A program made the position numbers and the translations under genes. The notes beneath the pieces are model-generated. The model had not been told where the DNA came from and made no database searches. It saw nothing but the letters and a program-made list of their open reading frames with translations. DNA of 35,341 bases from CAYPAV01 sp964408805 (GTDB taxonomy: Bacteria; Pseudomonadota; Alphaproteobacteria; UBA8366). Positions 1-8,504 of this stretch are shown here, one piece after another. The DNA lies in NCBI GenBank assembly GCA_964408805.1, contig CAYPAV010000033.1, positions 1 to 35,341 on the forward strand. The letters are read 5' to 3'. The number at the start of each line of letters is the position of its first letter. Position 1 is the stretch's first letter.

Positions 1-453
1 AACGAGCAAGGTCTAACATAACGATTGGTACGAAACCTGGGGGCAAGTCATGCCGCGCAAGTCCGCAATGGGTCAGGTGCAGCCATATTGGACCGCCCGA
101 AATTATATCCGCTTTCCCCGAAATTCCGGACATCGGATTCGGAAAATTCGAAAATCGAGAAATCGATGAAGGCTTATCCCCCAACACCGGACGTAAATCC
201 GTGAACTCGATTTCTTCCGGATTTAGCCAGGTGCGGACCTGAGGTCGCGGGCGAATAGTTCGAAATTTGCTCAAAGAATTTTCAAATCAGCAATTAATTT
301 GGATCAATGTCGCGCCGGCCAAGTCAACGTAAAAATGTCGGTCTCCTTGAGGTGCAGTGTGAGAGGCCGGGTGGGAAATGTCAGTTCAAGGGCACGGATG
401 TCAACGACGCGGCGATGTCCACATCAATACCGAAGTAGCAGGAGATAAACCGA
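1..453. other. Left-edge noncoding stretch
   Basis: No convincing gene is seen here. The short ORFs on the minus strand have no ribosome binding site and no recognisable family. Positions 67-215 hold a diverged copy of a noncoding repeat also found around putA (listed separately). The last part is the leader of the following gene, with AGGAG at 440-444. Confidence 0.6.
67..215. repeat. Diverged intergenic repeat, copy A
   Basis: This stretch aligns by eye with 6598-6745. Both begin with a GGGTCA-GTGCAG block followed by ATTGGACCG or TTTCGACCG. Both continue with a GAAG-GCTT-CC-CAAC-CCGGACG-AAAT-CGT pattern and end in GATTT. The copy is clearly degenerate compared with copies B and C, so it is best described as an old member of the same family. 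No ORF is preserved. The function is unknown. Confidence 0.5.
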
Positions 454-1707
454 GTGAATGGACCGGCCAGCATAAGCATTGATGCCGCATCTCTAATTGC
501 AGTGCCGGCGTCCTCTCCATCGCGTGCCCAGTTGCAGGCGGCTGTCGCATCGGCGACACAGTTATGCGACAAAGCGCTCGGCGGTGAAGCAATTCTGGCC
601 AACGCGTGGGAAACGGACTACGGCCGAGTGGGTGGCATTCTCATTCCGGTGGTTGATGTGAAGCTCTTCGAGGACCGAAAGCGGACACTCGAAGCCACGC
701 TTAAGGGAGTACGGCTCGCTGCCGAACTCGGCGCTAAATGCGTCTCGTTCACGGGGATGATACCGGCCGCCACACACCACGCAAGGGACATTGCTGAAGC
801 GGTCGATACGTCATGTAGGACGACGCCAAATGCGGATCCAGATCTGAACGTCATCCGTCTCACCACCGGTCACGCTGCGGTGGTGGCGGCTTTCGCCCTC
901 AACGTAGAACGGTTGCTGGATTTCGCGGGGCGTGGTTACGCAGACGAGTTGGTGACGTTCGTCGGACTCGGCTCAATCGGGGACGGCATCGCCAGGCTAC
1001 TTTCCGTCCGATCCCCTCCCAGGCAATTATGTCTCGTGGACGTAAGCGCAAAACGTCGACAGCTCGAAGCGCTAAAAGCGTTTCTTCTTTGTCAGCCGGG
1101 CTACTCGGATATCGCCATCGACATCGTTACGGTCGAGAAGAATGAGGGCGTTCCAGAAAGCGTGTACCGCTCGACGACGCTGTTCTTGTGCGCAACTTCG
1201 AGCCAGAACGTCATCGACATCGACCGCCTCTTTCAGGGGACGCTTATCGTCGACGATTCCTTCCCCCTCGGTTTCGACGCCAGAAAAGCAGTGAGAAGAA
1301 TGGAGACGACAGGCGACATCATGATTACGGTTGCGGGCGGATTTCAGGGGCCGGCCGATTTCAAATTGTGCAACGAGCAGACCGGCGCCGCGCATCCCCA
1401 GTTTGACGAGATCCTCAACGTCTTCAAACGGGTTGCCAATCCCTGGCCCGATTGCATGACGGGATGTGTCTATTCGGCCCTCCTCACTCCGCACTTCGAG
1501 TTGCCGGAGACGATCGGACCGGTCGAGTTACAGGATGCGATGCGTTGCTATGAGACGCTACGGCAAGAGGGTTTTACAGGCACGCCTCCCTATTTCATCA
1601 CCTTTGGATTTGAGCGCCCCGATCCAATATTCATAATCGACAAATCGCGTCTATCGCCGGATGTTTCGATCGGTTCGACACCGTCGCGAGCAGGCGACTC
1701 CAATTGA
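454..1707 (+). CDS. Acyl-ACP reductase-like Rossmann-fold NAD(P)-binding protein
   Basis: This 417-aa protein resembles, in motif order, cyanobacterial long-chain acyl-ACP reductase (AAR), which reduces acyl-ACP to fatty aldehyde. The shared elements are a segment with GAKCVSFTGMIP (residues 93-104) in the place of the AAR LGGFTSI region, LTTGHAAVVA (136-145) for the TTGNT motif, a Rossmann glycine loop GLGSIGDGIA (171-180), and a C-terminal GCVYSALL with Cys338 where AAR has its acyl-accepting cysteine (ACFAEAMLL). Family members also resemble glutamyl-tRNA reductase in fold. The start is GTG at 454, supported by AGGAG at 440-444 with 9-nt spacing. No aldehyde-deformylating oxygenase or acyl carrier protein gene is adjacent, so the substrate is unknown. 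The homology is a judgement from remembered sequence and is remote. It could instead be another shikimate/quinate-dehydrogenase-like oxidoreductase. Confidence 0.6.
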   Translation: MNGPASISIDAASLIAVPASSPSRAQLQAAVASATQLCDKALGGEAILANAWETDYGRVGGILIPVVDVKLFEDRKRTLEATLKGVRLAAELGAKCVSFTGMIPAATHHARDIAEAVDTSCRTTPNADPDLNVIRLTTGHAAVVAAFALNVERLLDFAGRGYADELVTFVGLGSIGDGIARLLSVRSPPRQLCLVDVSAKRRQLEALKAFLLCQPGYSDIAIDIVTVEKNEGVPESVYRSTTLFLCATSSQNVIDIDRLFQGTLIVDDSFPLGFDARKAVRRMETTGDIMITVAGGFQGPADFKLCNEQTGAAHPQFDEILNVFKRVANPWPDCMTGCVYSALLTPHFELPETIGPVELQDAMRCYETLRQEGFTGTPPYFITFGFERPDPIFIIDKSRLSPDVSIGSTPSRAGDSN

Positions 1708-1995
1708 TTCGGATCCCGTATAGGGTGGCTAGCTGACAATTTGATAGCGACAAAGCCAAAAGTTTCACCGTCCACATCATCCAGCACGAGGTCCGCTCCG
1801 GGTCAAAAGCAGAGATTTCCAACTGCCCGTTTTCCGTCCGCTTAGCCCTCGTTTCCGGACGAGCCTCCGCGGCGTCAAATTCTTCCGGGTGTCGCCAATT
1901 TTCCTCCTCAATGGGGCGGGGCCGTTGTTGCGCGCATACTTGTTCAAGTCAGTGGCGAACGAAAATGCCATCGCTGAAAAAGATACAGGCCGAAT

Positions 1996-3054
1996 TCAAA
2001 TGCAATGAACCGCCCGAACATCGACGACGCCAGGCGGCAGTGGCAGCGCGCCCCATGTCGCGCCGCCGTCTTCGGTTCCGAAAACTTGTCCGAGGCGGGC
2101 GGCGCAATAAATCCGATCGGGATCACGCGGACTGACCGCGACCTTCATCAGCGTGCTGTCGATCGAAATGTCATGATCCAGGCGTTGCCACGTTTCGCCC
2201 TTGTCCTGGCTGCGATACAACGAGCCCGCATCACCACGCGAAGAGGCGCTCAATGCCGCCAAAAATACGGCGGGATCGTGTGGACTGACCATTAGATCAC
2301 GTCCGTAGGTCAGGTCGGAAAAACGGCCGATGCCGAACTCTCGCCAATTGTCGCCCCGATCCTCGCTGACGAACAAACCCATCCTATTGGCGATCCAGAC
2401 GGTTCCCGGTTGTGTCGGGCTGACGGCCAACGCATGCAAATCGAGCATACCCTCTGTATCGCTGTCACTGAGGATCGCGCTTTTGAGATGCGGTTGCTTT
2501 GAAAATTCGACCAAATCCTGGCTTCTATCTTCCCAGCTATCGCCACCGTCGAAGCTGCGAATGAAGCCACCGACTTCGAGGGCGCCATAAATTTCGTCCG
2601 GCGCGCTGGGGTCGAGTGCCATCCGTAGCACGCGGACCGGGAAAGCGCCGGGCAAGGCAGCCTCTGGCTGGACGGTCGGCAACCGGCGCCATGTTTCACC
2701 GCCGTCCACGGTCTTGTAAATGACGGTATGGTCCATACCGGCATAAATCGTCGTCGGATCGTTCGGATGCAGGAGGATCGAGTAGACGGCTGAATTCGTG
2801 ACCGGCACGCCAAGATCAGCCCAACTGTCGCCGCCGTCCCTGCTATGGAACAAGCCCAGCTGCGTGCCAATGTACAGTGTCTGATGGTCGTCGGGTCGCG
2901 CAACGATGGAAAGCACTTTCAGACCGTCGGGGAGCCCATTGTGCAGGCGTTTCCAGCCTTCCTGCTCCGAAGTGCGCCGGTAAATCCCCGACGCATTGGG
3001 CCGATCCGTTTCGCTCGACGGCTCCAACGCTCCGACAAACACTGTGCATTCCAT
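1996..3054 (-). CDS. BNR/Asp-box repeat beta-propeller protein (sialidase/VPS10-like fold)
   Basis: This 352-aa protein is built of repeated BNR or Asp-box motifs (S-x-D-x-G-x-S/T-W). They read SRDGGDSW, TVDGGETW, SFDGGDSW, SEDRGDNW, SQDKGETW and TEDGGATW, spread along the whole length, so a six- or seven-bladed beta-propeller is expected. There is no signal peptide and no catalytic residue set that would identify a sialidase. Proteins like this are usually labelled glycosyl hydrolase or exo-sialidase on fold alone, and the true role is unknown. The ATG at 3054 is chosen because AGGAG lies at 3064-3068, 9 nt upstream. An in-frame ATG at 3072 lies upstream of that site and is unlikely. The gene converges on the acyl-ACP-reductase-like gene. 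Confidence 0.8.
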   Translation of the reverse strand: MECTVFVGALEPSSETDRPNASGIYRRTSEQEGWKRLHNGLPDGLKVLSIVARPDDHQTLYIGTQLGLFHSRDGGDSWADLGVPVTNSAVYSILLHPNDPTTIYAGMDHTVIYKTVDGGETWRRLPTVQPEAALPGAFPVRVLRMALDPSAPDEIYGALEVGGFIRSFDGGDSWEDRSQDLVEFSKQPHLKSAILSDSDTEGMLDLHALAVSPTQPGTVWIANRMGLFVSEDRGDNWREFGIGRFSDLTYGRDLMVSPHDPAVFLAALSASSRGDAGSLYRSQDKGETWQRLDHDISIDSTLMKVAVSPRDPDRIYCAARLGQVFGTEDGGATWGALPLPPGVVDVRAVHCI

Positions 3055-3170
3055 GATATTTTTCTCCTGCATAAGTTTCGTAAATCACCTACGTACCGTC
3101 CGAGATTGTTACCGTCGTGCTAAGAGCCCTAGCAATCAAGATATATGAACCTGAATCGATTACGGAATTT

Positions 3171-3224
3171 TCGAAAGCGGAAGAACCGACGACCGCTTTA
3201 CCTCCGACTGCGGAGGGAAATTCG
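3171..3224. repeat. Intergenic repeat, copy B
   Basis: This 54-bp block matches 6678-6731 with 49 of 54 identical bases by eye and no gaps, in the same orientation. It lies just beyond the 3' end of putA, while copy C lies beyond its 5' end. It has no ORF, no clear palindrome and no target-site duplication that can be recognised. Confidence 0.75.
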
Positions 3225-3321
3225 CAAGGGTGTTTTCTTCTGAGCGTAGCTTTCTGCGGACTCGGAAGCAGGTACCGAAAGTCCTGATCTTCCTAATACC
3301 GTCGCACGGAAAAGCTCCATC

Positions 3322-6300
3322 CTATTCTTCCAGTGACAACAGAGCCGCGTTACCCCCGGCAGCCGCAGTATCCAGAGAGAGCGTGCGCTCCAGGGCAAAG
3401 CGGTGAAGATATCGGGGACCGCCGGCTTTGGGACCTGTTCCCGACAGACCTTCTCCCCCGAATGGCTGCACCCCCACGACAGCCCCGATCATGGAGCGGT
3501 TGACATAGGCGTTTCCGGCTTTCACCCGTTCCTGAATATACCGCTGGGTTTCGCCGACCCGGCTGTGAATACCGAGCGTCAGTCCAAACCCCATGGCATT
3601 GACCGCGTCGATGACTTCGTCAAGGCGGTCCGCCGCGTATCGAATGACATGTAGGATGGGGCCGAATACCTCCCCTTCCAATTGGTCCAGCTGCTCAATC
3701 AAGTAAGCTGCAGGCGCGAAAAACGTTCCTTCGGTGCAGACGCCGGGCAGCGGCGTTCGGGCAAGCAGGGTTCCTTCCCGGTCCATGCGCCGGGCATGGC
3801 GTTCCAACATCGATAGGGCTTCCCGGTCGATCACCGGGCCAATATCCGTTGCGAGAAGTGCTGGGTCGCCCACGTTTAGTTCTGCCATGGCCCCCGTCAG
3901 CATGCGGATCACGCGGTCTGATATGTCGTCTTGCAGGAACAGAACCCGCAATGCGGAGCAGCGCTGGCCCGCGCTTTGAAAAGCTGACGTCACGACGTCA
4001 TCGACAACCTGTTCCGGGAGCGCGGTGGAATCGACGATCATGACATTCTGGCCGCCGGTTTCCGCAATCAACGGCACGATCGGTCCGGACCGGCGAGCCA
4101 AAGTCCGGTTGATGACGTGGGCGGTCTCCACTGATCCGGTGAAGCTGATCCCGGAAATCCGGGGGTCCGCGATCAACGGCTTGCCGACGCCGGGCCCGTC
4201 GCCGGGAAGGAAATGCAGAACCTCGCCGGGTACGCCCGCCCGGTGCAGGTTATCCACGGCTCGGGCGGCGATCAGCGGTGTCTGTTCGGCCGGTTTGGCG
4301 ACAACCGCATTGCCGGCGGCAAGGGCGGCCGCGACCTGGCCCGTAAAGATAGCGAGGGGAAAATTCCACGGGCTGATGCAGCCGAAGACACCGCGACCGT
4401 GCAAGGCGACCTGGTTGCTTTCCCCCGTCGGTCCCGGCATCGATTGCGGTTCGGAAAAGTCTTTCCGCGCCAGATTCGCATAGTAACGGCAGAAATCGAC
4501 GGCTTCGCGCACTTCGGCGATGGCATCGGGAAGGGTCTTGCCGGCCTCGCAGATACACATCGCCATCAGCTCGGCCTTGTCTTCCTCCAGCATGTCGGCC
4601 GCCTTTTCCAGGCAAGTCGCCCTATCCCCGGCGGAGACAGCGTCCCATCCGGGAGCGGCCTGGGCGGCGACCTTCGTCGCCTCGGCGACGTCCTTTGCTA
4701 CAGCCTCCACCACCAAACCTGGAGAGTGCGAGGTGTGCGCTGGATTAATGATCGGCTTGCCGGACCTGCTGGAACTGTCCCTTCGAACGCCACCGATCAC
4801 GGGTGTTGCCCGCCAGGGTCCCGTCGCGTCTTTCAGGCGCCGGGCGAGATCGCGAACCGACGCCGGATCACTGAGATCCTCCCCCAGTGAATTGCGGCGG
4901 TCGCCACCGAAAAGGTCCGTCGGCAAGGGAATGCGGGGATGGGGTTTTTCGCGGAGATTTTTCAGCACCGTCACCGGATCGGCTATGATTTCCTCGATAG
5001 GGGATTTCTCATCGACGATACGGTTGACGAAGGATGTGTTTGAGCCGTTCTCCAGCAGCCGGCGTACCAAGTAGGCCAACAGGTCTTCGTGGGATCCCAC
5101 GGGCGCATAGATTCGGCATGGAACATCCATTCCGTCGGACATTTTGACGAGGGAATAGAGCTCCTTGCTCATCCCGTGCAGGCGCTGAAACTCATAATCC
5201 CTGCTCTCGCCCGCCAAGGTCATTACCGCGGCGATGGTGTGGGCATTGTGAGTCGCGAATTGGGGATAGAACAGTTCGGGCGCGGCCAACAGTTTCTTCG
5301 CGCAGGCAAGAAAGGACACATCGGTTGATACCTTGCGCGTAAAGACGGGATATCCGACAAGGCCGAGTTCCTGGGCGCGCTTGATTTCCGAATCCCAGTA
5401 GGCGCCCTTGACCAGGCGCACCATCAGCCGACGCCGGTGCCGTGCGGCCATGTCGGCTAACCAGTCGAGAACGGCCGAGCTGCATTTCTGGTAGGCTTGG
5501 ACCGCGAGCCCGAGTCCGTTCCAGCCGTCGAGGTCCGGGTCGGCGGAGAGCTCTTCAATGACATCGAGGGATAGATCCAAAAAAGCTGCTTCCTCGGCAT
5601 CCACGCATAGCCCCATCCCGGATTCCATCGCCAGAACCGAAAGACGCTTCAAACGCGGCATCAATTCACCCATGACCCGATGGTGCTGAGCCAGTTCATA
5701 ACGGGGATGCAGTGCCGACAGCTTGATGGAAATTCCCGGACCTTCGATCACGCCGGCAGCTCCGGCATTGTCCGCAACGGCGACAATGGCATCGGTATAG
5801 GCTTTGAAGTATTGCTCTGCGTCCTCGGCCGTCCGTGCCGCCTCGCCCAGCATGTCGAACGAAATCCTGAAACCTTGATCTTCCTCCTCGCGCGCGCGAG
5901 CCAGGGCCTCGCCGATGTTCCGGCCCATGACGAACTGCCTGCCGAGGATACGCATGGCCTGAATCATCGCCCGGCGAATTACCGGCTCGCCGCTTTTCCC
6001 CACCAAGCGCCTAACGGCGGATTCCGGGTCCCGAAAATCTTTGTCATCGAAGTTGACAACCCGGCCCGTCAACATCAGCGCCCATGTGGAGAAATTGACG
6101 AATAGGGAATCGCTTTTGCCGAGATGCTTGTCCCAATCAGCGTCGGTCAACTTGTCATGGATCAGACGGTCCGCGGTTTGGGCATCGGGAATGCGGAGCA
6201 GAGCCTCGGCCAGGCACATGAGAACCACACCTTCCTGATTGGACAGACCGTATTCCTGCAGGAAGGCATCCAGAGGGCCGTGACCGAATTCGTTTCCCCG

Positions 6301-6471
6301 GAAATCCTCGACCAGTCGTCGTGCAGTTCCGGCTATACGGGTTTGAACGCTGGCCGGATAGGGCGCCTCCCCAAGCAGCGTCTCGATGATGGCGGTCTCA
6401 TCGGCCCGGCGAGCGTCTTCAATGCCGCTTCTGAGGGGGCCGGGATCCCGAAAATCGTCGACATAACGCAT
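3322..6471 (-). CDS. putA: Bifunctional proline dehydrogenase / L-glutamate-gamma-semialdehyde dehydrogenase
   Basis: PutA oxidises proline to glutamate in two steps: an FAD-dependent proline dehydrogenase, then an NAD+-dependent P5C/glutamate semialdehyde dehydrogenase. This protein has 1049 aa. An N-terminal alpha-helical domain is followed by the PRODH barrel (about 190-480), which includes RLVKGAYWDSEIKRAQ (352-367). The aldehyde dehydrogenase domain (about 560-1030) has SPWNFPLAIFTGQ (700-712), FTGSVETA (777-784), Glu804 in AETGGQN, and catalytic Cys838 in GQRCSALRV. A glycine-rich FGGEGLSGTGPKAGGP segment lies near the C terminus. It lacks the ribbon-helix-helix DNA-binding domain of enteric PutA and starts directly at the arm region, so it is the short, non-autoregulatory type. 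The ATG at 6471 has an AAGG-type site a few bases upstream. The gene stands alone, with no putP nearby. Confidence 0.97.
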   Translation of the reverse strand: MRYVDDFRDPGPLRSGIEDARRADETAIIETLLGEAPYPASVQTRIAGTARRLVEDFRGNEFGHGPLDAFLQEYGLSNQEGVVLMCLAEALLRIPDAQTADRLIHDKLTDADWDKHLGKSDSLFVNFSTWALMLTGRVVNFDDKDFRDPESAVRRLVGKSGEPVIRRAMIQAMRILGRQFVMGRNIGEALARAREEEDQGFRISFDMLGEAARTAEDAEQYFKAYTDAIVAVADNAGAAGVIEGPGISIKLSALHPRYELAQHHRVMGELMPRLKRLSVLAMESGMGLCVDAEEAAFLDLSLDVIEELSADPDLDGWNGLGLAVQAYQKCSSAVLDWLADMAARHRRRLMVRLVKGAYWDSEIKRAQELGLVGYPVFTRKVSTDVSFLACAKKLLAAPELFYPQFATHNAHTIAAVMTLAGESRDYEFQRLHGMSKELYSLVKMSDGMDVPCRIYAPVGSHEDLLAYLVRRLLENGSNTSFVNRIVDEKSPIEEIIADPVTVLKNLREKPHPRIPLPTDLFGGDRRNSLGEDLSDPASVRDLARRLKDATGPWRATPVIGGVRRDSSSRSGKPIINPAHTSHSPGLVVEAVAKDVAEATKVAAQAAPGWDAVSAGDRATCLEKAADMLEEDKAELMAMCICEAGKTLPDAIAEVREAVDFCRYYANLARKDFSEPQSMPGPTGESNQVALHGRGVFGCISPWNFPLAIFTGQVAAALAAGNAVVAKPAEQTPLIAARAVDNLHRAGVPGEVLHFLPGDGPGVGKPLIADPRISGISFTGSVETAHVINRTLARRSGPIVPLIAETGGQNVMIVDSTALPEQVVDDVVTSAFQSAGQRCSALRVLFLQDDISDRVIRMLTGAMAELNVGDPALLATDIGPVIDREALSMLERHARRMDREGTLLARTPLPGVCTEGTFFAPAAYLIEQLDQLEGEVFGPILHVIRYAADRLDEVIDAVNAMGFGLTLGIHSRVGETQRYIQERVKAGNAYVNRSMIGAVVGVQPFGGEGLSGTGPKAGGPRYLHRFALERTLSLDTAAAGGNAALLSLEE

Positions 6472-6853
6472 TCGGCACCTTTAGGTGCAATCGAAGCTGA
6501 CAATCGCGTGTTCGTAATGACGGTTCAGGGTACGTCAAATCCCGGTTTGCGACATACTTCAATTGCTTGAAGATCCGAATCCCGCTAAATGCCCGAATTG
6601 GGTCACGTGCAGACATTTCGACCGATGATTATTTCCATCCGCATTCGCCCAGTTTCCGAACAACAATCGCAGCGTCGTCGAAAGCGGAAGAACTGACGAC
6701 GGCTTTACCTCCAACTCCGGACGGAAATTCGTCTCGCTGATTTAGGGAAAAAATAGCCATAAGCGGACATTTGAAAGAACAGGACGAAACGCTTCCCGCC
6801 ATTTTAGCGCGACTGCATTCTCATTCGGGCACCTCCGCCATGCGCGGTCGGCA
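6472..6853. other. Noncoding region upstream of putA
   Basis: This region separates putA from the cyclase remnant. It holds repeat copy C and, at about 6760, an AAGCGGACATT stretch of a kind common in alphaproteobacterial intergenic remnants. The putA promoter must lie here, but no convincing -35/-10 pair could be assigned. No credible gene was seen. Confidence 0.5.
6598..6745. repeat. Intergenic repeat, copy C (longest copy)
   Basis: This copy aligns over its full length with the diverged copy at 67-215. Its core 6678-6731 aligns with 3171-3224 (49/54 identical by eye). Copies B and C flank putA in the same orientation, which makes them possible substrates for recombination. The family looks noncoding. 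Confidence 0.65.
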
Positions 6854-7426
6854 TTAGTCGGCAGCCTCATTCAAAGCCAGCAGGTTAAAGGTCGACACCG
6901 GCTTGGCGAAGCCCTTGAATTCAAGCTCGCCGACGGGCTCGACTTCGGCTAGGTTTTCAACATCGCCATGGACCCGTTGGGTAAGCAGGATCTGGCCGTC
7001 TTGCGCGGCGTCACACAGTCGCGCCGCTAGGTTGGCCACTTGCCCTATCGCCATGTAGTGGAATTGTCCTTCGAATCCGACCTGCCCCAAGGTCGCGTAG
7101 CCGAGCGCGATGCCCACGCCAAACCCGAGTTCGTAACCGCGCTTCTCCCACGCTTTCAAGAGGTTCGCCACCTCGTCCCGCATGGCGACCGCCATCCGAA
7201 TGGCGCGCGCCGCCGGATCCGGGCATGGCATGGGATCATTGAAGAACGCCATGACGCCATCGCCCGCGAAATGTTCAAGCGTCGCTTCGAAGCGAAAAAT
7301 CAAGGAGCCGACGACGTTGTCGTGTCCACGAATAACAGGCTTCGAAGCACGAGCGCCACGTGAAAGCTCTTCCGGTTTTCCACTACCGTAATATGATGAG
7401 AGGTCTCGGCTACCTAGATCGTGATA
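6854..7426 (-). pseudogene. Class III adenylate/guanylate cyclase remnant (N-terminal half of the catalytic domain missing)
   Basis: The 149-aa reading frame from TTG at 7303 matches the C-terminal two thirds of a class III cyclase domain. It carries FAGDGVMAFFNDP with the second metal-binding Asp, then GVGIALGYATLGQVG, then a conserved VANLAARLCDAAQDGQILL block ending in a GFAKPV segment. The preceding DLRGFT-type block with the first metal-binding Asp and the helix after it are absent. The frame is open upstream only to a stop at about 7427-7429 and reads unrelated residues. There is no ATG. The most economical reading is a 5'-truncated or internally deleted gene that cannot be catalytically competent. 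A shorter regulatory product is possible but unsupported. Confidence 0.7.
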
Positions 7427-7581
7427 TCATGGCGAACGGTGCGCGAGCTGACGGCTGCGTCCATGGCAAAGACGTGGAATTGACGGGCCTGTACAAATGT
7501 TCCTAGCGTCATCAGATCGATTTCAGAGAACATGTTATAAGATCTATTTTTATAGCAATTACAACCACAAAGAACTCTGAA

Positions 7582-8025
7582 ATGCGGGCGCATATCGAAC
7601 ACCCTAAACTAGCTACCCTTGAAGATTTCTGGAGTACAAAATGCGCCGGAAGGGAAATGCCCGCGCGTGACGATATTGACGTTCTCGAGCTTGCCCCATG
7701 GATGGGTCACCTCTCGATTATGGACGTCATTGATGGCGGTGCGGATTTTTATGTTCGATTGCACGGTACCAGGACCGCGACTTTGTACGGTCTCGATTTG
7801 ACGGGCAAATTGGTTTCCGACCTGCCTAGCGAAGTGGGCTCCACACTTTCCAAGGAATACCGTGAATTGGTGAAACGTGCCGAGCCGATAATTATAACCC
7901 GCGTTCATGTCCTGCCCAAAAAGGACTACACGAACATCATCAAGTTGCTCCTGCCGCTTTCGTCTGATGGGGAATCCGTGGATCAAATTATTAGTGCTTC
8001 TTACCCCGTGAACCTAAAGCTTTAA
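7582..8025 (+). CDS. PAS_5-type single-PAS-domain protein
   Basis: This 147-aa cytoplasmic protein consists of one PAS-like domain of the alphaproteobacterial PAS_5 type. It has FWSTKCAGREMPARDDID (a W-x-x-K/R-G-R-x-M-P-x-R-x-D pattern, residues about 14-32), then ELAPWMGHLSIMDV, then the core YVRLHGTRTATLYGLDLTG. Proteins of this family carry no output domain, and their ligand and partner are generally unknown. The same family occurs again at 25820 in this window. The start is ATG at 7582, and no strong Shine-Dalgarno site precedes it. The neighbouring genes give no clue to a pathway. Confidence 0.75.
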   Translation: MRAHIEHPKLATLEDFWSTKCAGREMPARDDIDVLELAPWMGHLSIMDVIDGGADFYVRLHGTRTATLYGLDLTGKLVSDLPSEVGSTLSKEYRELVKRAEPIIITRVHVLPKKDYTNIIKLLLPLSSDGESVDQIISASYPVNLKL

Positions 8026-8504
8026 TAAACCTTCACCACCTGCCGCCAGATAATGCCTTAACTTCCGGATTACATTCGGAGGTTAGGTTGTGTCTTCCCG
8101 TGGCGCGCTGCGTTCCGGTTAAGCGGTTTTGGAGTCAATTGTGCAAAACCATCAATTGTCGCTTGGATAACCTTCTTCCGAACAGCCATTTGATCGAGAT
8201 GCCGGATGCCAGGCATTTCCTGGTTTAATCGCACGCCGACATCTGCGCCGGAATAGTCGAACAAACTTCAATCCGCGCGGCGCAGATCGATTCAAAAGAG
8301 GAGTCGGGCTGCCAAAATTGCAGCGAGGCCAGCCTGTCTGGGATTGATTAGCGGTTAAACCCGCGCTACCGGGCCGGTGCGTTGCTTGTCGTCGCAATCA
8401 TAAGGCTTGGGCCGCGAAGGTTGCGCCACGGGTCGGGCGATTCCAAACACCGACCGCCGATCTAACTAATGGGGTGGGTTGAACGCAGGAAAAGCGAGGC
8501 CGTC
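8026..8504. other. Noncoding gap, 480 nt
   Basis: No credible gene was found here. The minus-strand ORFs have no family match or ribosome binding site. A hairpin at 8057-8087 follows the PAS gene. The rest has no feature that can be supported. Confidence 0.5.
8057..8087 (+). terminator. Stem-loop downstream of the PAS_5 gene, possible terminator
   Basis: The arms CTTAACTTCCG and CGGAGGTTAGG can pair over 11 bp with two G-U pairs around a 9-nt loop, starting about 30 nt after the stop codon. There is no real T-run after it, so intrinsic termination is only a possibility. Confidence 0.3.

Noticed and set aside
1791..1830. GTCCGCT-CAAAAGC-type inverted sequence after the first gene, resembling common alphaproteobacterial intergenic remnants
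   Set aside because: The arms pair poorly, and it does not align convincingly with the repeat copies around putA, so it was not listed as a feature.
7414..7602. 62-aa minus-strand ORF between the cyclase remnant and the PAS gene
   Set aside because: It has no ribosome binding site and no family resemblance, and it overlaps the start of the PAS gene.
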